From NCBI RefSeq assembly GCF_018130695.1, contig NZ_JAFCJX010000036.1:26768-90767 (forward strand): a stretch of DNA of 64,000 nt, read 5' to 3'. This document shows positions 1-8,198 of this stretch, one piece after another. Every line of letters begins with the position of its first letter. The first letter of the stretch is position 1. The DNA is from Bradyrhizobium jicamae. GTDB lineage: Bacteria > Pseudomonadota > Alphaproteobacteria > Rhizobiales > Xanthobacteraceae. A program made the position numbers and the translations under genes. The notes below the pieces were generated by a model. That model did not search any database, was not told the DNA's origin, and was given only the letters and a program-made list of their open reading frames with translations.

Positions 1-59
1 TGCGCCATGGCAAGGCCAAGCCCGATCATGACGGCCGCAAAGATCATGAGGTTACGCAT
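1..59 (-). CDS. N-terminal fragment of an exported or membrane-anchored protein
   Basis: A minus-strand reading frame opens with ATG at 59 and runs off the left edge, so only about 19 residues are visible. They form a short basic start (MRN) followed by an unbroken hydrophobic stretch, as in a signal peptide or single membrane anchor. The ribosome binding site is weak. I infer, from memory of gene neighbourhoods only, that this could be the TIGR02281-type clan AA aspartic protease often found beside hrpB in Bradyrhizobium. The visible residues do not prove that. Confidence 0.4.
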   Translation of the reverse strand, partial: MRNLMIFAAVMIGLGLAMA

Positions 60-192
60 GACGCCACTCGGAACTGAAAACGCAATTTCACCACGCAATA
101 GGCCCTGCCGCGAGCGATCCCGCCGGCAGGGTCCCGCCATTTTGGCGAAAAGGATGAGCGAAGGGTTAATGTTGTGACGAGATCGCCGCGTT

Positions 193-2661
193 TCAGGTGC
201 CCCGCGGCTTCACCCGCCGCGTCGGCATCGCGCTGGCGGGGTCCTCCGGCCAGGGGTGACGGGGATAGCGGCCGCGAAGATCGGAGCGCACCGCGGCATA
301 GCTGCCGCGCCAAAAGCCCGGCAGGTCGCGCGTGACCTGCACCGGACGCTGCGCCGGCGACAGCAGCTCCAGCACCAGCGGTACCGCGCCCTTGGCGACC
401 GAGGGATGGGTGGTGAGCCCGAACAATTCCTGCAGCCGCACCGCGATGGTCGGCCCCTGCTCGGCCTCGTAGTCGATCGCGAGCTGCGTGCCGGTCGGCG
501 CCTCGAAATGGGTCGGCGCCTCGCGATCGAGCCGCGCGCGCAGCTCCCATGGCAGCAGCGCCATCAGCGCGTCCGAGAAATCGCCGGCGGAGAGATCCTT
601 CAGCGCGGTCTTGTCGTACAGCGCAGGCACCAGCCAGTCCTCGGCGCGCTCGGCGAGCGCGGCATCGGACAGATCCGGCCAGCTATCGTCCTCGGCCTTG
701 CGCAGGAACATGACGCGGTCGCGCCACTGCTTCGAGGTCTTCGACCACGGCAGTCTGTCGAGGCCAGCCGCGATCAGACCGTCGGCAAAAATCCGCGCGG
801 TCTCCGCCGACGGTGACAGCGACATCGGCGCTTCCGACAGCGTGATCGCATGCAGCGAGCGGCGGCGGCGCGCGCGCAGCGCCATCGCGCCGCGATCGAA
901 GCTGATCTCCTCGGCATTCTCGATCTGATCGGCAAAGCGCCGCTCGATCTCGTCCTGCGCGATCGGCGCCGCCAGCAGGATGCGGCCGCTCGCGGCCGTG
1001 CCGGTCAGCTCGGCGACCGCGATATAGGGCGCGCGCGCCAGCGCCGAGGTCTGCTCCACCGCGGCGCCGCGGCCATTGGCGAGCACAAAGCTGCCATTGC
1101 CGCGATTCCTGGCGACACGGTCCGGGAAGGCAAAGGCGAGCATGACGCCGGTCGACAGATCGGCCGCTTCTGCCTTTGACGTCGCGACCTGCGAGGCCCA
1201 GCGCTGCGCCAGGCTGCGCGCGCTGGATGTCCGCTGGCCGCGATCGCGGCGGAACTGATCCAGCCTGTGATCGAGATCGACGCTGTCGCCGCCGAGCCCA
1301 CGCTCGGTCAGGATGGCCGCGATCTCGGCGGCCTCGTCGGCCGCACCGAAGCGCGCGGAGTCGACAATCATCCGCGCCAGCCGCGGCGGCAGCGCCAGCG
1401 CGCGCAGGCTCTTGCCTTCCGCGGTGATGCGGCCGTCGCCATCGAGCGCGCCGAGTTCGTTAAGCAGAGACTTTGCCTCCTTCCAGGCCGGCGCGGGCGG
1501 CGGGTCGAGGAACGCCAGCCCGCTCGCGTCGCTGACGCCCCATTGCGCGAGGTCGAGCACCAGCGAGGACAGATCGGCGGACAGGATTTCCGGCGCGGTG
1601 TAGGCCGCAAGCGAGGCAGTCTGCGGCTCGTCCCACAGCCGATAGCAAACGCCGGGCTCGATACGGCCGGCACGGCCGCGGCGCTGGTCGACCGCGGCGC
1701 GCGAGGCGCGCACCGTCTCCAGCCGGGTCAGTGCGATGTCGGGCTCGTAGCGCGGCACCCGCGCCTGGCCGGAATCGACCACGATGCGCACACCCTCGAT
1801 GGTCAGCGAGGTCTCGGCGATCGAGGTCGCCAGCACCACCTTGCGCGTCCCCTTCGGGGCCGGCGCGATGGCGCGGTCCTGCACGCCGGCATCGAGCGCG
1901 CCGAACAGCGGCACGATCTCGATTCCCGCATCCTGCACGCGCTCGGCGAGGAAGTTCTGGGTGCGGCGGATTTCTGCGGCGCCCGGCAGGAACGCCAGCA
2001 CCGAGCCGGCATCCGCGCGCAGCGCAGTTGCGATCGTCTCCGCCATCTGCCGCTCCAGCGGCATGTCGATCTTGCGGCCGACATAGCGCGTCTCGACCGG
2101 AAAGGCGCGGCCTTCGCTCGCGACCACCGGCGCATCGCCCAGCAGTCTGCCGACCCGCGCGCCGTCCAGCGTCGCCGACATCACGAGGATGCGCAGGTCC
2201 TCGCGCAGGCCGGTCTGCGCGTCGCGCGCCAGCGCCAGGCCCAGATCGGCGTCGAGCGAGCGCTCATGGAATTCGTCGAACAGCACCGCGGCGACGCCGT
2301 TCAATTCGGGATCGTCGAGGATCTGCCGCGAGAAGATGCCCTCGGTGACGACCTCGATCCGCGTCGCCCGCGAGATCTTCGAGCCGAAGCGCACGCGGTA
2401 ACCGACGGTCTCGCCCGCGCGCTCGCCGAGCGTCTTGGCCATCCGCTCGGCGCTGGCGCGCGCGGCGATCCGGCGCGGCTCGAGCACGATGATCTTCTTG
2501 CCCTTCGCCCAGTCAGCATCGAGCAGCGCCAGCGGCACCCGCGTGGTCTTGCCGGCACCCGGCGGCGCCACCAGCACCGCGGTGGTGCGGCCGTCGAGGG
2601 TGCGGCCGAGCTCGTCGAGCACGGCATCGATCGGGAGGGGACTGTCGAATTGGCGGGGCAA
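193..2661 (-). CDS. hrpB: ATP-dependent helicase HrpB
   Basis: DEAH/RHA-type ATP-dependent RNA helicase, cytoplasmic. Walker A (PPGAGKTT) lies at about residues 33-40, a DEFH box in the motif II position (VLFDEFHERS) near residue 120, and the SAT motif (VMSATLDG) follows. The motif VI region reads DQRRGRAGR. The C-terminal HrpB-specific part ends with the typical GRYPRHPWPEDP segment. The frame stays open to 2736, but that extension lies in a palindromic repeat. I therefore chose the TTG at 2661, which gives MPRQFDSPLP and about 822 residues, the usual HrpB length. The target RNA in this group is not established. The gene stands alone, with a repeat separating it from ugd. Confidence 0.93.
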   Translation of the reverse strand: MPRQFDSPLPIDAVLDELGRTLDGRTTAVLVAPPGAGKTTRVPLALLDADWAKGKKIIVLEPRRIAARASAERMAKTLGERAGETVGYRVRFGSKISRATRIEVVTEGIFSRQILDDPELNGVAAVLFDEFHERSLDADLGLALARDAQTGLREDLRILVMSATLDGARVGRLLGDAPVVASEGRAFPVETRYVGRKIDMPLERQMAETIATALRADAGSVLAFLPGAAEIRRTQNFLAERVQDAGIEIVPLFGALDAGVQDRAIAPAPKGTRKVVLATSIAETSLTIEGVRIVVDSGQARVPRYEPDIALTRLETVRASRAAVDQRRGRAGRIEPGVCYRLWDEPQTASLAAYTAPEILSADLSSLVLDLAQWGVSDASGLAFLDPPPAPAWKEAKSLLNELGALDGDGRITAEGKSLRALALPPRLARMIVDSARFGAADEAAEIAAILTERGLGGDSVDLDHRLDQFRRDRGQRTSSARSLAQRWASQVATSKAEAADLSTGVMLAFAFPDRVARNRGNGSFVLANGRGAAVEQTSALARAPYIAVAELTGTAASGRILLAAPIAQDEIERRFADQIENAEEISFDRGAMALRARRRRSLHAITLSEAPMSLSPSAETARIFADGLIAAGLDRLPWSKTSKQWRDRVMFLRKAEDDSWPDLSDAALAERAEDWLVPALYDKTALKDLSAGDFSDALMALLPWELRARLDREAPTHFEAPTGTQLAIDYEAEQGPTIAVRLQELFGLTTHPSVAKGAVPLVLELLSPAQRPVQVTRDLPGFWRGSYAAVRSDLRGRYPRHPWPEDPASAMPTRRVKPRGT

Positions 2662-2686
2662 TATGAATCCGGTGAAGCGTGCATTT

Positions 2687-2818
2687 CCCCTCTCCCCGCT
2701 TGCGGGGAGAGGGTCAGGGTGAGGGGGAGTCTCCACAGATGCGCTCGTGGAGAGTCCCCCTCACCCGGATCGCATCTTCGATGCGATCCGACCTCTCCCC
2801 GCAAGCGGGGCGAGGTGA
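2687..2818. repeat. Palindromic intergenic repeat, family A (copy 1)
   Basis: Outer arms CTCTCCCCGCTTGCGGGGAG and CTCTCCCCGCAAGCGGGG face each other. Inner arms GAGGGGGA and TCCCCCTC flank a short nested stem (GGATCGCATC/GATGCGATCC). It fills the gap between the 5' end of hrpB and the 3' end of ugd. Related copies lie at about 25421, 29510, 35895 and 63562. Confidence 0.85.
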
Positions 2819-2826
2819 AGCTGATA

Positions 2827-4146
2827 TCACGTCCGCGGCAGCGGTGCGCGGCCGATGCTGTCGTAGATGAAGCCGGCCGCACGCATGTCTTCGGGGCTGA
2901 AGATGTTGCGGAGGTCGACGACGACGGGCTGCGCCATGGTCGCCTTCAGCCGGTCGAGATCGAGACCGCGGAACTGGACCCATTCGGTGACGACCACGAG
3001 TGCGTCGGCGTCTTCGGCACAGGAATAGGCATCCTCGCAATAGGTGATGCTGGGCAGCTCGGCCTTGGCCTGCTCCATGCCGACCGGATCGTAGGCGCGC
3101 ACCGTAGCTCCCATGTCGAGCAGACCGGTCACCAGCGGAATCGACGGCGCATCGCGCATGTCGTCGGTGTCGGGCTTGAAGGTGAGGCCGAGCACGGCGA
3201 TGGTCTTGCCGCGCAGCGAGCCGCCAAGCACCTGGCTGACCTTGCGCGCCATCGCGCGCTTGCGGTTCTCGTTGACCGCCAGCACGGATTCGACGATGCG
3301 CAGGTTCACATCGTAGTCCTGCGCGATCTTGATCAGCGCCTTGGTGTCCTTTGGGAAGCAGGAGCCGCCGAAGCCCGGCCCCGCATGCAGGAATTTGGTG
3401 CCGATGCGGTTGTCGAGGCCGATGCCGCGCGCGACCTCCTGCACGTTGGCGCCGACCTTCTCGGAGAGGTCCGCGATCTCGTTGATGAAGGTGATCTTGG
3501 TCGCGAGGAACGCGTTCGCGGCGTATTTGATCATCTCGGCGGTGCGCCGCGCGGTGAACATCACCGGCGCCTGGTTCAACGACAGCGGACGATAGATATC
3601 GCCCATCACCTTGCGGCCGCGCTCGTCGGAGGTGCCGACGACGACGCGATCGGGGAATTTGAAGTCGCGGATCGCCGCGCCCTCGCGCAGGAATTCGGGA
3701 TTGGAGGCGACCACGACGTCGGCCTTGGGATTGGTCTCGCGGATGATGCGCTCGACCTCGTCGCCGGTGCCGACCGGAACGGTCGACTTCGTCACCACGA
3801 CGGTGAAGCCGGACAGCGACTGCGCGATCTCGCGCGCGGCGGCGTAGACGTAGGAGAGATCGGCGTGACCGTCACCGCGGCGCGACGGCGTGCCGACCGC
3901 GATGAAGACGGCGTCGGCATCCGCAACCGGCTTCGACAGGTCGGTGGTGAAGCCGAGCCGCCTGGCCTTCACATTGGATGCAACGAGCTCGTCGAGGCCG
4001 GGCTCGTAGATCGGGATCTCGCCGCGATGGAGCGCGGCGATCTTCTTCTCGTCCTTGTCGACGCAGATGACGTCGTGGCCGAAATCCGCAAAGCAGGCGC
4101 CCGACACCAGTCCGACATAGCCCGTGCCAATCATGGTGATGCGCAT
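2827..4146 (-). CDS. UDP-glucose 6-dehydrogenase
   Basis: Cytoplasmic NAD-dependent enzyme that oxidises UDP-glucose to UDP-glucuronate for exopolysaccharide or lipopolysaccharide synthesis. The 439-residue length is normal for the Ugd/RkpK family. The N-terminus carries the Rossmann motif (MIGTGYVGLVSGACFADFGH). The catalytic cysteine sits in PGFGGSCFPKDT near residue 263, the conserved lysine is in the KYAANAFLATKITF segment, and the C-terminal domain includes GLTFKPDTDDMRDAPS. It is transcribed away from the acyltransferase gene at 4325. Both may serve surface glycan synthesis, but that is inference from adjacency. The start has an AGGAAG sequence upstream. Confidence 0.95.
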   Translation of the reverse strand: MRITMIGTGYVGLVSGACFADFGHDVICVDKDEKKIAALHRGEIPIYEPGLDELVASNVKARRLGFTTDLSKPVADADAVFIAVGTPSRRGDGHADLSYVYAAAREIAQSLSGFTVVVTKSTVPVGTGDEVERIIRETNPKADVVVASNPEFLREGAAIRDFKFPDRVVVGTSDERGRKVMGDIYRPLSLNQAPVMFTARRTAEMIKYAANAFLATKITFINEIADLSEKVGANVQEVARGIGLDNRIGTKFLHAGPGFGGSCFPKDTKALIKIAQDYDVNLRIVESVLAVNENRKRAMARKVSQVLGGSLRGKTIAVLGLTFKPDTDDMRDAPSIPLVTGLLDMGATVRAYDPVGMEQAKAELPSITYCEDAYSCAEDADALVVVTEWVQFRGLDLDRLKATMAQPVVVDLRNIFSPEDMRAAGFIYDSIGRAPLPRT

Positions 4147-4324
4147 CAGAAAACCCGCTTCCTATGGTTAACAAGTCCCGTGGATTCGGGGGCCTCTTAG
4201 ACGATTTGTGGCGTCAGGGAAACGCGCAAATTGCGGCCAAACCCGGCATGACGTTTGTATGAATAAAGGAGAAGGAAACCTAACGGGCGGATGATGCGCC
4301 CGCAAGAACCGGAACAGGACACAG

Positions 4325-5389
4325 ATGACCGCAAACGGCACATCCGCCGTGACAAATCGTTCCATCGACGCGGGGCGCCGCATCGACTGGGTCGATTATG
4401 CCAAGGGCATCTGCATCGTCATGGTCGTGATGATGCATTCGGTGCTGGGCGTCGAGAAGGCCGCCGACCAGACCGGTTTCATGCATTACGTCGTGATGTT
4501 CGCAAAGCCGTTCCGGATGCCGGATTTCTTCCTGATTTCCGGGCTTTTCCTGTCGGTCGTGATTGACCGCGACTGGCGCACCTATCTCGATCGCAAGGTG
4601 GTGCACTTCGCCTATTTCTATCTGCTGTGGGTGACGATCCAGTTCGGCTTCAAGGCGCCGTCGCTGGCCGCGGAATCAAGCTGGCGCGACGTCTGCTTGC
4701 TGTATCTTGAATCCTTCATCGAGCCGTTCGGCACGCTGTGGTTCATCTACCTGCTGCCGATCTTCTTCGTCGTCACCAAGCTGACGCGCAACATTCATCC
4801 GTTCGTCATCTGGCTGATCGCCGCCGCGCTCGAGATGACGCATCTCGCGACAGGCTGGACTGTGATCGACGAATTCTCTGCGCGCTTCGTCTATTTCTTC
4901 ACCGGCTACATCCTCGCCGATTATGTCTTCGCGCTGTCGGATCGCGCGCGAGCGCGGCCTGTGCTTGCGCTTGGCGGGCTTGCGCTGTGGGCCCTCATCA
5001 ACAGCGGGCTGGTGACATCAGGCGCGAGCGAGTGGCCGATCGTCTCGCTTGCGCTCGGGCTTGCCGGCGCCTGCGCGATCATCGTGATCGGCACGCTGCT
5101 GGCACGCGCGCATTGGCTGAATTTTCTGCGTTATTGCGGCGAGCACTCGATCGTCATCTATCTCGCCTTCTTCCTGCCGATGGCCGCGGCCCGCACGCTC
5201 CTGCTGCGCGCCGGCATCATCCCCGACATCGGCCTGATCTCGCTGATCGTCACGGTCGTCGGCGTCGCCGGCTCGCTGTTGATCTGGCGGATAGCGCTTG
5301 CCGTGCACGCCAATTTCCTGTTCGAGCGGCCTGACGCATTCTGGATCGCGCCAAAACAGCCCGCCGCTCGCCTGCAGGCCGCCGAATAG
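4325..5389 (+). CDS. Acyltransferase-3 family membrane protein
   Basis: Integral inner-membrane O-acyltransferase (Acyl_transf_3/OafA-like). The 354-residue protein begins with a cytoplasmic tail and the family signature RIDWVDYAKGICIVMVVMMH near residues 19-38. The histidine there is in the expected catalytic position. RMPDFFLISGLFLS follows, then about nine further hydrophobic segments. Proteins of this family acylate polysaccharide, lipid A or peptidoglycan sugars, and the substrate here cannot be told. It is divergent from UDP-glucose dehydrogenase with 178 bp between them, which fits a role in modifying an uronate-containing surface polymer. Confidence 0.85.
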   Translation: MTANGTSAVTNRSIDAGRRIDWVDYAKGICIVMVVMMHSVLGVEKAADQTGFMHYVVMFAKPFRMPDFFLISGLFLSVVIDRDWRTYLDRKVVHFAYFYLLWVTIQFGFKAPSLAAESSWRDVCLLYLESFIEPFGTLWFIYLLPIFFVVTKLTRNIHPFVIWLIAAALEMTHLATGWTVIDEFSARFVYFFTGYILADYVFALSDRARARPVLALGGLALWALINSGLVTSGASEWPIVSLALGLAGACAIIVIGTLLARAHWLNFLRYCGEHSIVIYLAFFLPMAAARTLLLRAGIIPDIGLISLIVTVVGVAGSLLIWRIALAVHANFLFERPDAFWIAPKQPAARLQAAE

Positions 5390-5492
5390 ACCGAAAAACC
5401 CTATACGCACGACGGCCGGAATTGTTCCTGAGGTGCCCTTTCGGCCCCTCAAATTTTCCGCGTATTGAAATGACTGGCTTTTTGACCCCGAA

Positions 5493-5596
5493 TGTTTCGT
5501 GGCGCAACGTCTGACGAAACAATTCTCCCGCTCACGAAACCATTTTCCGCTTTTGGCGCAGACATCCCGAAACGGGGCCTGACTAACAATTCTCCC
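5493..5596 (+). promoter_or_regulatory. Motif-rich leader upstream of the ECF sigma gene
   Basis: The inverted repeat TGTTTCGT/ACGAAACA spans about 5493-5521. The core CGAAAC recurs at about 5516, 5534 and 5574. The 12-mer AACAATTCTCCC occurs twice, at 5518-5529 and 5585-5596. GACGAAACAATT is found again at 6320-6331, upstream of the small gene at 6417. Repeated motifs shared by an ECF sigma gene and its neighbour suggest an autoregulated promoter. The actual -35 and -10 elements are not proven. Confidence 0.4.
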
Positions 5597-5633
5597 AACG
5601 AACCGCCGCCAAGCGGTGAACTGGGAGCCTGTC

Positions 5634-6245
5634 ATGTCGAACGTCATTGCCATCAACGCCGCAGCCAAGAAGCACATTGCCGCTGCCCGCGCGACCACGG
5701 ACGAGATGCTCCTACAGAGTATTGCCAAGGGCGGCCGTACCGCGATGCACGTGCTCTATTCCCGCCATAACGTCCGGGTTTACCGCTTCGTGCTCCGCAT
5801 GGTGCGCGACACCACGATGGCCGAAGACCTGGTCAGCCAGGTGTTCCTGGACGTGTGGCGCACCGCTGCCCAGTTCGAGGGCCGCTCGCAGGTTTCCACC
5901 TGGCTGCTGTCGATCGCCCGCTTCAAGGCGCTGACCGCGCTCCGCCAGCGCAAGCATGAGGATATCGACCAGGACGACGTGCTGGAGATCGCCGACGAGG
6001 CCGCCACCCCGGAAGCCTCGCTCGACCGCGCCACCACCAGCGAGATCCTGCGCGCCTGCGTGGCCAAGCTGTCGCCGGCGCACCGGGAGATCATCAACCT
6101 GGTCTACTACCATGAGAAGTCGGTCGAGGAGGCCGGCCAGATCATCGGTATCCCGCAGAGCACGGTGAAGACCCGCATGTTCTATGCCCGCAAGCAGCTC
6201 GCCGACCTCCTGAAGGTCGCCGGCGTCGACAGCATCGCAGCATAA
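5634..6245 (+). CDS. ECF-type RNA polymerase sigma factor
   Basis: Sigma-70 family group IV factor of 203 residues. Region 2 covers about residues 36-105 (LYSRHNVRVYRFVLRMVRD, then AEDLVSQVFLDVWR), and region 4 covers about 140-195 (LSPAHREIINLVYY with the helix-turn-helix around IIGIPQSTVKTRMFYARK). Region 1.1 and region 3 are absent, as expected for ECF factors. A GTG at 5616 is also in frame. I chose ATG 5634 because CTGGGAG lies 6 bases before it. No anti-sigma gene lies beside it. The following gene encodes a 63-residue exported peptide, and both share an upstream motif. The regulon is unknown. Confidence 0.88.
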   Translation: MSNVIAINAAAKKHIAAARATTDEMLLQSIAKGGRTAMHVLYSRHNVRVYRFVLRMVRDTTMAEDLVSQVFLDVWRTAAQFEGRSQVSTWLLSIARFKALTALRQRKHEDIDQDDVLEIADEAATPEASLDRATTSEILRACVAKLSPAHREIINLVYYHEKSVEEAGQIIGIPQSTVKTRMFYARKQLADLLKVAGVDSIAA

Positions 6246-6416
6246 GTCAGCAAATTCAATAGCTTAAATAGGAGACCGCGTAACTCCGGCAATTGTCCAC
6301 GAAGCCAAAAAAGTCCGGCGACGAAACAATTGAAACAATCCACGACATCACCCGGAAAAACGCGATCTCTAAACCATTAACCAACGACGCAACGCCAACC
6401 CGTAAGGAGCGAGACC

Positions 6417-6608
6417 ATGCTGAAGCCGTCCTTCCGCCTCTTCATCGTCCCGCTCGGCGCGGTGGCGACCCTGGCCACCCTGTCGGCCCAGAACATCCAG
6501 CCCCGCGCCCAGCGCGACAATGGTTCGATGCTGGTCCGAGAGCAGGTGGTCGACTGCAGCGCCAAGGTTTCCACGGAGGTCTGTGTGATCTCCCCCAGCT
6601 CTCGCTGA
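6417..6608 (+). CDS. Small exported protein with two cysteines
   Basis: A 63-residue open frame with a good ribosome binding site (AAGGAG, spacing about 8). The N-terminus (MLKPSFRLFIVPLGAVATLATL) looks like an uncleaved or cleavable signal segment. The remaining part of about 40 residues is polar and has two cysteines 12 apart (VVDCSAKVS, then EVCVISP), which could form a disulfide in the periplasm. I recognise no family. Position downstream of the ECF sigma gene and the shared GACGAAACAATT motif suggest it belongs to that regulon. Function unknown. Confidence 0.6.
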   Translation: MLKPSFRLFIVPLGAVATLATLSAQNIQPRAQRDNGSMLVREQVVDCSAKVSTEVCVISPSSR

Positions 6609-6641
6609 ACCAAAGTTTCTAACCTCCCCAAGTACCTCCAA

Positions 6642-6673
6642 CGACCCGGCCGGGATGCCCCCCAGCCGGGTCG
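6642..6673 (+). terminator. Stem-loop after the small exported gene
   Basis: CGACCCGGC at 6642-6650 pairs with GCCGGGTCG at 6665-6673 around a 14-base loop. There is no clear U tract, so termination strength is uncertain. It lies 33 bases after the stop codon of the small gene. Confidence 0.55.
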
Positions 6674-6838
6674 CTCTACGTTTGGCGACCGTTTCGTGAA
6701 GCAAGGCACGATCCGCCTCACACGGACGTGACGCGCCCCGCGCCGCCGCCGCCGTAACGACCGGCGCGATCCTCCGAAGAACATCAGGCGACCCGGGTCG
6801 GCCATCTGGCGGGCCGGACATCTGATGGACGGATCACG

Positions 6839-7528
6839 ATGCTCAGCCTCGCCCTTGCCCTGCTTGCCGGTGTCGCCACCGTCGCCGCGCCTTGCACCCT
6901 GCCGATGCTGCCGATCCTGCTCGGAGTATCGATAGGCCAGACCGACAAGGCGCGGCCCGCGATGATCGCGCTCGGCTTTGTGATGTCATTCTCGATGGTG
7001 GCATTGCTGCTGAGCGCGATCACGCGCGCCTTCGATTTCGATCCGAACGTGCTGCGGACCGGCGCTGCGATCCTGCTCGCCGGCTTCGCACTCCTGATGA
7101 TCTGGCCGACGCCGTTCGAATGGCTGACGATACAGCTCTCGCCTGCGATCGGCGGCACGGCCATTACGTCGCGTGGCGTGCTCGGCGGCTTCGTGCTCGG
7201 CAGCACGCTCGGACTGGTCTGGACGCCCTGTGCCGGCCCCGTGCTCGGCTCGATCCTGACCATCGTCGCAACCTCAAAGGATACGGCCTGGGCGAGCCTG
7301 CAGCTCGTCACCTACGCCATCGGCGCGGCGATCCCGATGCTGGCGATCGCCTATGGCGGCCAGGCGATGACCGCCCGCGTGCGCAGCATCGCAAAATTCG
7401 CCCCGCGGCTGCAGCAGGGTTTTGGCGTCGTCATCCTCGCCTTCGCTGCGCTGTCCTACTTCCAATACGACACGCTGATCGTGGCGTGGCTGACGCGTTT
7501 CTATCCCAACGGCCAGATCGGCCTGTGA
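6839..7528 (+). CDS. CcdA/DsbD-like thiol-electron transporter
   Basis: Polytopic inner-membrane protein of 229 residues with six predicted hydrophobic segments, matching the CcdA size. The redox cysteine pair of the family is present in symmetric positions: C19 (VAAPCTLPMLP) and C131 (VWTPCAGPVLG). Proteins of this family carry electrons from cytoplasmic thioredoxin to periplasmic thioredoxin-like proteins, for cytochrome c maturation or for reactivation of thiol enzymes. The next gene, 19 bases downstream, encodes an exported thioredoxin-like protein and is the natural partner. It is not next to the sox cluster, so a SoxV role is only a possibility. Confidence 0.88.
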   Translation: MLSLALALLAGVATVAAPCTLPMLPILLGVSIGQTDKARPAMIALGFVMSFSMVALLLSAITRAFDFDPNVLRTGAAILLAGFALLMIWPTPFEWLTIQLSPAIGGTAITSRGVLGGFVLGSTLGLVWTPCAGPVLGSILTIVATSKDTAWASLQLVTYAIGAAIPMLAIAYGGQAMTARVRSIAKFAPRLQQGFGVVILAFAALSYFQYDTLIVAWLTRFYPNGQIGL

Positions 7529-7547
7529 CACCAAGAAGGAGACACCG

Positions 7548-8120
7548 ATGACCCTGCGCCTGCTCGCCATATCCACGCTCGTTGCCGGCTTTGGCCTCGG
7601 CGGAGCCGTCATCCCCGGCCTCTGCACGGAGGCCGATGCGCCGGCGCGGCCGGTCAACGTGGCCGCGACCGCCACGGCCGCGCAGACCGCACCCGAGTTC
7701 GTCGGCCTCAGCAACTGGTTCAATTCGCAGCCGCTGAAGCTCGCCGATCTCCGTGGCAAGGTCGTGCTGGTGGATTTCTGGACCTATGGCTGCGTCAACT
7801 GCGTCAACACGCTGCCGCACGTCACCGAGCTCTATGCCAAATACAGAGATCGTGGCCTCGTCGTGGTCGGCATCCACACGCCGGAATTCCCGTTCGAGCG
7901 TTCCGCCTCCAACGTCCAGGCCGCGCTGAAACGCCATGGCATCACCTATCCGGTGGCGCAGGACAACAACTCGCAGACCTGGAACGCCTGGCGCAACCAG
8001 TATTGGCCGGCGCAATACATCGTCGACCAGACCGGCAAGATCGTGTTCCAGCACGATGGCGAGGGGCAGTACGATCAGATCGACCGCACCATCGCACGGC
8101 TCTTGAACACAACGAGTTGA
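7548..8120 (+). CDS. Exported TlpA-like thioredoxin-fold protein
   Basis: 190 residues with an N-terminal signal segment (about 1-24) and a thioredoxin/AhpC-TSA fold. The active-site motif is CVNC at residues 82-85 (WTYGCVNCVNTLPHV), and the cis-proline region follows near VVGIHTPEFPFE. It is expected to act as a periplasmic thiol reductase or as a scavenger of the NHL/redoxin type, receiving electrons from the CcdA-like protein encoded just upstream. The two genes share one strand, with 19 bases between them and a GAAGGAG ribosome binding site, so they are almost certainly cotranscribed. Confidence 0.87.
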   Translation: MTLRLLAISTLVAGFGLGGAVIPGLCTEADAPARPVNVAATATAAQTAPEFVGLSNWFNSQPLKLADLRGKVVLVDFWTYGCVNCVNTLPHVTELYAKYRDRGLVVVGIHTPEFPFERSASNVQAALKRHGITYPVAQDNNSQTWNAWRNQYWPAQYIVDQTGKIVFQHDGEGQYDQIDRTIARLLNTTS

Positions 8121-8145
8121 GACCGGCCGACAGCAGCCAATTGCG

Positions 8146-8169
8146 GCCCGGTCAGCCACTTGACCGGGC
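8146..8169 (+). terminator. Stem-loop after the CcdA-thioredoxin pair
   Basis: GCCCGGTCA (8146-8154) pairs perfectly with TGACCGGGC (8161-8169) around a 6-base loop, 26 bases after the thioredoxin gene stop. No U tract follows. It probably ends or attenuates transcription of the two-gene unit. Confidence 0.55.
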
Positions 8170-8198
8170 GGCACCGGCCGTGATGTCTGCCGCTGACC

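Noticed and set aside
2737..2826. Upstream extension of HrpB through the repeat
   Set aside because: The extra residues (METPPHPDPLPASGERG) are the translation of a repeat that occurs elsewhere in the window. The TTG at 2661 gives the normal protein length.
1267..4200. 977-residue plus-strand open frame opposite hrpB and ugd
   Set aside because: It lies antisense to two well-conserved genes and has the Arg/His/Asp-rich composition of a high-GC shadow frame. There is no recognisable domain.
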